Source: Ktedonobacteraceae bacterium | GTDB lineage: Bacteria > Chloroflexota > Ktedonobacteria > Ktedonobacterales > Ktedonobacteraceae | Length of the DNA stretch: 15,796 bases | Reading direction: 5' to 3' | Assembly (NCBI GenBank): GCA_014896635.1 | Contig: JADBKA010000106.1 | Span: forward strand, 1 to 15,796 | Shown here: positions 14,171-15,796 of the stretch, piece by piece | How the letters are laid out: every line of letters begins with the position of its first letter | Numbering within the stretch: the stretch's first letter is position 1 | The notes under the pieces: model-generated | What the model was told of the DNA's origin: nothing | Databases searched by the model: none | What the model saw: the letters and a program-made list of their open reading frames with translations, nothing else | Translations under genes and position numbers: made by a program

Positions 14171-15271
14171 ATGCTATCATCAATATCCCGCTATCGTAAG
14201 GCCATCAGTGCCGCTCTACAAGCTGCCGTAGAAAAAGTTGCCAGCAGTGCAGACACAGATCTGCTCAGGCCATATTATGGACAGATGCAGTACCATCTGG
14301 GCTGGCTCGACGCGCAGTTCAGGCCAGCAGAGCACAACACGGCCAAACTGCTCCGTCCCACACTGCTGTTGCTGGCTTACGAGGCCGCAGGAGCCTGGGG
14401 CCTGGCAAATGAGCATCCCACAACTTACCTTCAGCGCGCCCTGCCAGCCGCCGTTGCTATCGAACTGATGCACAATTTCACATTGATCCACGATGATATT
14501 GTCGATAAGGATGAGGAGCGCCGCCATCGCAAAACCGTCTGGAAACTGTGGGGGATTCCGCATGCCATCAACACGGGCGATGGTATGTTCGCGCTCTCCC
14601 GCCTGTCCCTCTGGCAATCCCTGGAGCAGGGCGTCGATGGCAGCACTGCTGCGCGCCTGGCCGCCGTGCTTGACCGGGCGATCCTCACTGTCGCCGAAGG
14701 ACAGTACCTGGATATCAGTTTTGAGAAACGCCAGGATGTCTCAGTCGCCATGTATCTGGACATGATTCAGCGCAAAACAGCCGCGTTAATGAGCGCCGCC
14801 GCCGAAATGGGAGCTATCCTGGGAACACGCGATGAGCAGACCATCACAGGATTACGCAACTTCGGCAATGCCATCGGTATCGCTTTCCAGGTACGCGATG
14901 ATCTGTTAGGAGTCTGGGCATCAACAGCGGAACTGGGCAAAACGCCGGCGGGAGATATTTACCGCCGCAAGAAGAGTCTGCCTTTCTTGCACGCGCTGGA
15001 ACACGCTTCTTCAGAGGACCGGCAACAATTGCAGGATATCTACCAGCAGGAAAAGGCGATAACGCCCCGGCAGGTCGAGCAAGTTTTGACAATTTTCGCC
15101 CGCACACAGACGCAGGAGTATTGCCACTCGTTTCTAGCAGAGCAGTGCCAGCGCGCCTACACAGCACTGGCGCGTGTTCCCCGCGCTTCCACCGGCCCGG
15201 TCGTCTCTCACGCGCTTGACGATATGGAGAAGCTAGTGCGCTTCGTAGAAGAAGCGGGTCCAGCGGCATAG
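14171..15271 (+). CDS. Polyprenyl synthetase family protein (short-chain, FPP/GGPP synthase type)
   Basis: Trans-prenyltransferase that condenses isopentenyl diphosphate with allylic diphosphates. It has 366 residues, all-helical. KLLRPTLLL (59-67) corresponds to the GGKRxRP region. The first Asp-rich motif is DDIVD (108-112) in ELMHNFTLIHDDIVDKDEERR. Phe103, five residues before its first Asp, is a position known to limit chain length, so a C15-C20 product is inferred. The second motif is QVRDDLLGVW (240-249); its last Asp is Gly247, as in a common bacterial subgroup. GDIYRRKKSLP (261-271) is the KKSLP diphosphate-binding loop. Start at 14171 has no Shine-Dalgarno and probably depends on the upstream short ORF. 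No terpene cyclase or carotenoid gene is adjacent, so it likely serves general isoprenoid supply. Confidence 0.92.
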   Translation: MLSSISRYRKAISAALQAAVEKVASSADTDLLRPYYGQMQYHLGWLDAQFRPAEHNTAKLLRPTLLLLAYEAAGAWGLANEHPTTYLQRALPAAVAIELMHNFTLIHDDIVDKDEERRHRKTVWKLWGIPHAINTGDGMFALSRLSLWQSLEQGVDGSTAARLAAVLDRAILTVAEGQYLDISFEKRQDVSVAMYLDMIQRKTAALMSAAAEMGAILGTRDEQTITGLRNFGNAIGIAFQVRDDLLGVWASTAELGKTPAGDIYRRKKSLPFLHALEHASSEDRQQLQDIYQQEKAITPRQVEQVLTIFARTQTQEYCHSFLAEQCQRAYTALARVPRASTGPVVSHALDDMEKLVRFVEEAGPAA

Positions 15272-15329
15272 TTTCCTGGCAAGGATTGCATCTGCTCACC
15301 AACCGCCAGGTTGAGAGTGGAGCATCCCC

Positions 15330-15358
15330 TTGACAGCCGTTTTTTTTCAGGTTAACAT
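15330..15358 (+). promoter_or_regulatory. Promoter of the ArsR-type regulator gene
   Basis: Perfect -35 TTGACA (15330-15335), 17-bp spacer containing eight consecutive T, then TAACAT (15353-15358, four of six). Predicted start near 15365 lies inside the operator-like inverted repeat. Confidence 0.6.
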
Positions 15359-15386
15359 ATTCATTAAATCGAATAGAATAATGAAT
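15359..15386. promoter_or_regulatory. Inverted-repeat operator of the ArsR-type regulator
   Basis: ATTCATTA (15359-15366) and TAATGAAT (15379-15386) are perfect inverted arms separated by 12 bp. It directly follows the -10 box and covers the predicted transcription start, where a bound ArsR dimer would repress its own operon. AT-rich inverted repeats of this kind are typical ArsR/SmtB sites. Confidence 0.6.
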
Positions 15387-15411
15387 AATGAGAGGAAGGG
15401 AGGAGAAGCGC

Positions 15412-15765
15412 ATGGAACAGGAGCGCGAAAGGGAGCGGCAACTTTATCGCTTGCAGGCTGAGCTTTGCCAGGTGCTGGCCGATCCGACGCGATTGGAACT
15501 GCTGCACCTGCTGGGTGAGCGGCCTCGCGTGGTCAAAGAGCTGGTCGAGGCCACCGGGCAACGCCAGGCCAAAATCAGCCAGCATCTCGCGGTCTTGCGC
15601 CAGCATCATATTGTGCATACGCAGCGTATCGGTACAGAGATACGCTACTCATTGACGACACCGCGTATTCTCGAAGCCTGTCGCATCACCCATGAAATCC
15701 TGCTTCAGCAGCTTGAGCAGCAGAGCCGCCGGGCCGCGCTGCTTGTTCCCGCTAAAGAGGAGTAA
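15412..15765 (+). CDS. ArsR/SmtB-family winged-helix transcriptional regulator
   Basis: Dimeric DNA-binding repressor of 117 residues from ATG 15412, which has GGAGG 8 bp upstream; the frame opens at 15388 but without a ribosome site. LADPTRLELLHLLGERPRVVKELV (22-45) is the family N-terminal signature, and QRQAKISQHLAVLRQHHIVHTQRIGTEIRYSL (50-81) contains the recognition helix and wing. The metal-binding ELCVCDL motif of arsenic and cadmium sensors is absent. Only two cysteines exist, Cys19 and Cys90, in the regions of helices 1 and 5. That would allow a thiol- or redox-responsive switch as in some ArsR proteins, but this is a guess. It has its own promoter and operator, and its stop is 2 bp before the next start, so it is co-transcribed with the FmdB-type gene. 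Confidence 0.9.
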   Translation: MEQERERERQLYRLQAELCQVLADPTRLELLHLLGERPRVVKELVEATGQRQAKISQHLAVLRQHHIVHTQRIGTEIRYSLTTPRILEACRITHEILLQQLEQQSRRAALLVPAKEE

Positions 15766-15767
15766 CG

Positions 15768-15796
15768 ATGCCGTTGTACGAGTATCACTGTGAGCG
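15768..15796 (+). CDS. FmdB-type zinc-ribbon protein, start only (cut by window end)
   Basis: The first ten residues, MPLYEYHCER, match the strongly conserved start of small FmdB-family zinc-ribbon proteins (MPxYEYxCxxC), with the first zinc-ligand Cys at residue 8. AAAGAGG lies 8-14 bp upstream, inside the end of the ArsR gene. Tight coupling suggests the regulator controls it. Nothing can be said beyond the edge. Confidence 0.65.

Noticed and set aside
15272..15329. Terminator after the prenyl synthase gene
   Set aside because: A 5-bp hairpin (CAACC-GCCA-GGTTG) and CCTGGC/GCCAGG arms are present, but no U-tract follows directly; the T-run is in the next promoter.

Overview
The window looks like part of a Chloroflexota chromosome, most likely Ktedonobacteria. 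This is an inference from the moderately high GC, the unusually long LivM, the RpiB subfamily and the overall gene style; no rRNA or other marker gene is present to prove it. There are no tRNAs, rRNAs, CRISPR arrays, transposase genes or recognisable prophage genes.

Layout. 1-4232 (minus): a branched-chain amino acid type ABC importer, livK (lipoprotein binding protein) -> livH -> livM (cut by the left edge). livK has a long leader and two good promoters, one of them a perfect TTGACA-17-TATAAT. 4233-5108: an 876-bp gene-free region with these promoters, two 35-bp tandem repeats, a cluster of AGTTCT hexamers, and a separate 200-bp block built from direct repeats, inverted repeats and a 16-bp perfect palindrome. 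5109-9120 (plus): rpiB-like isomerase, ftsH, and a degenerate, frame-broken asparagine-synthetase-like gene. 9160-10781 (minus): an acyl-CoA synthetase with a single-base frameshift near its start and its own promoter. 10907-13234 (minus): folP-folC, two steps of folate synthesis. 13461-13961 (plus): a small membrane-anchored protein with an AN1-like zinc finger. 13981-14078: four adjacent GC-rich hairpins. 14137-15271 (plus): a nine-codon upstream ORF followed by a short-chain polyprenyl diphosphate synthase. 15330-15796 (plus): an ArsR-type regulator with a clear promoter and inverted-repeat operator, followed by the start of an FmdB-type zinc-ribbon gene cut by the right edge.

Most genes are ordinary housekeeping or transport genes. 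The more unusual points are the architecture of the 4.2-5.1 kb region, the roughly 285-residue membrane extension on LivM, non-canonical residues in the RpiB active site and FtsH pore loop, the decayed AsnB homologue, the AN1-like zinc finger protein, the four-hairpin cluster, and the uORF-plus-hairpin in front of the prenyl synthase. I do not see a complete new multi-gene system.
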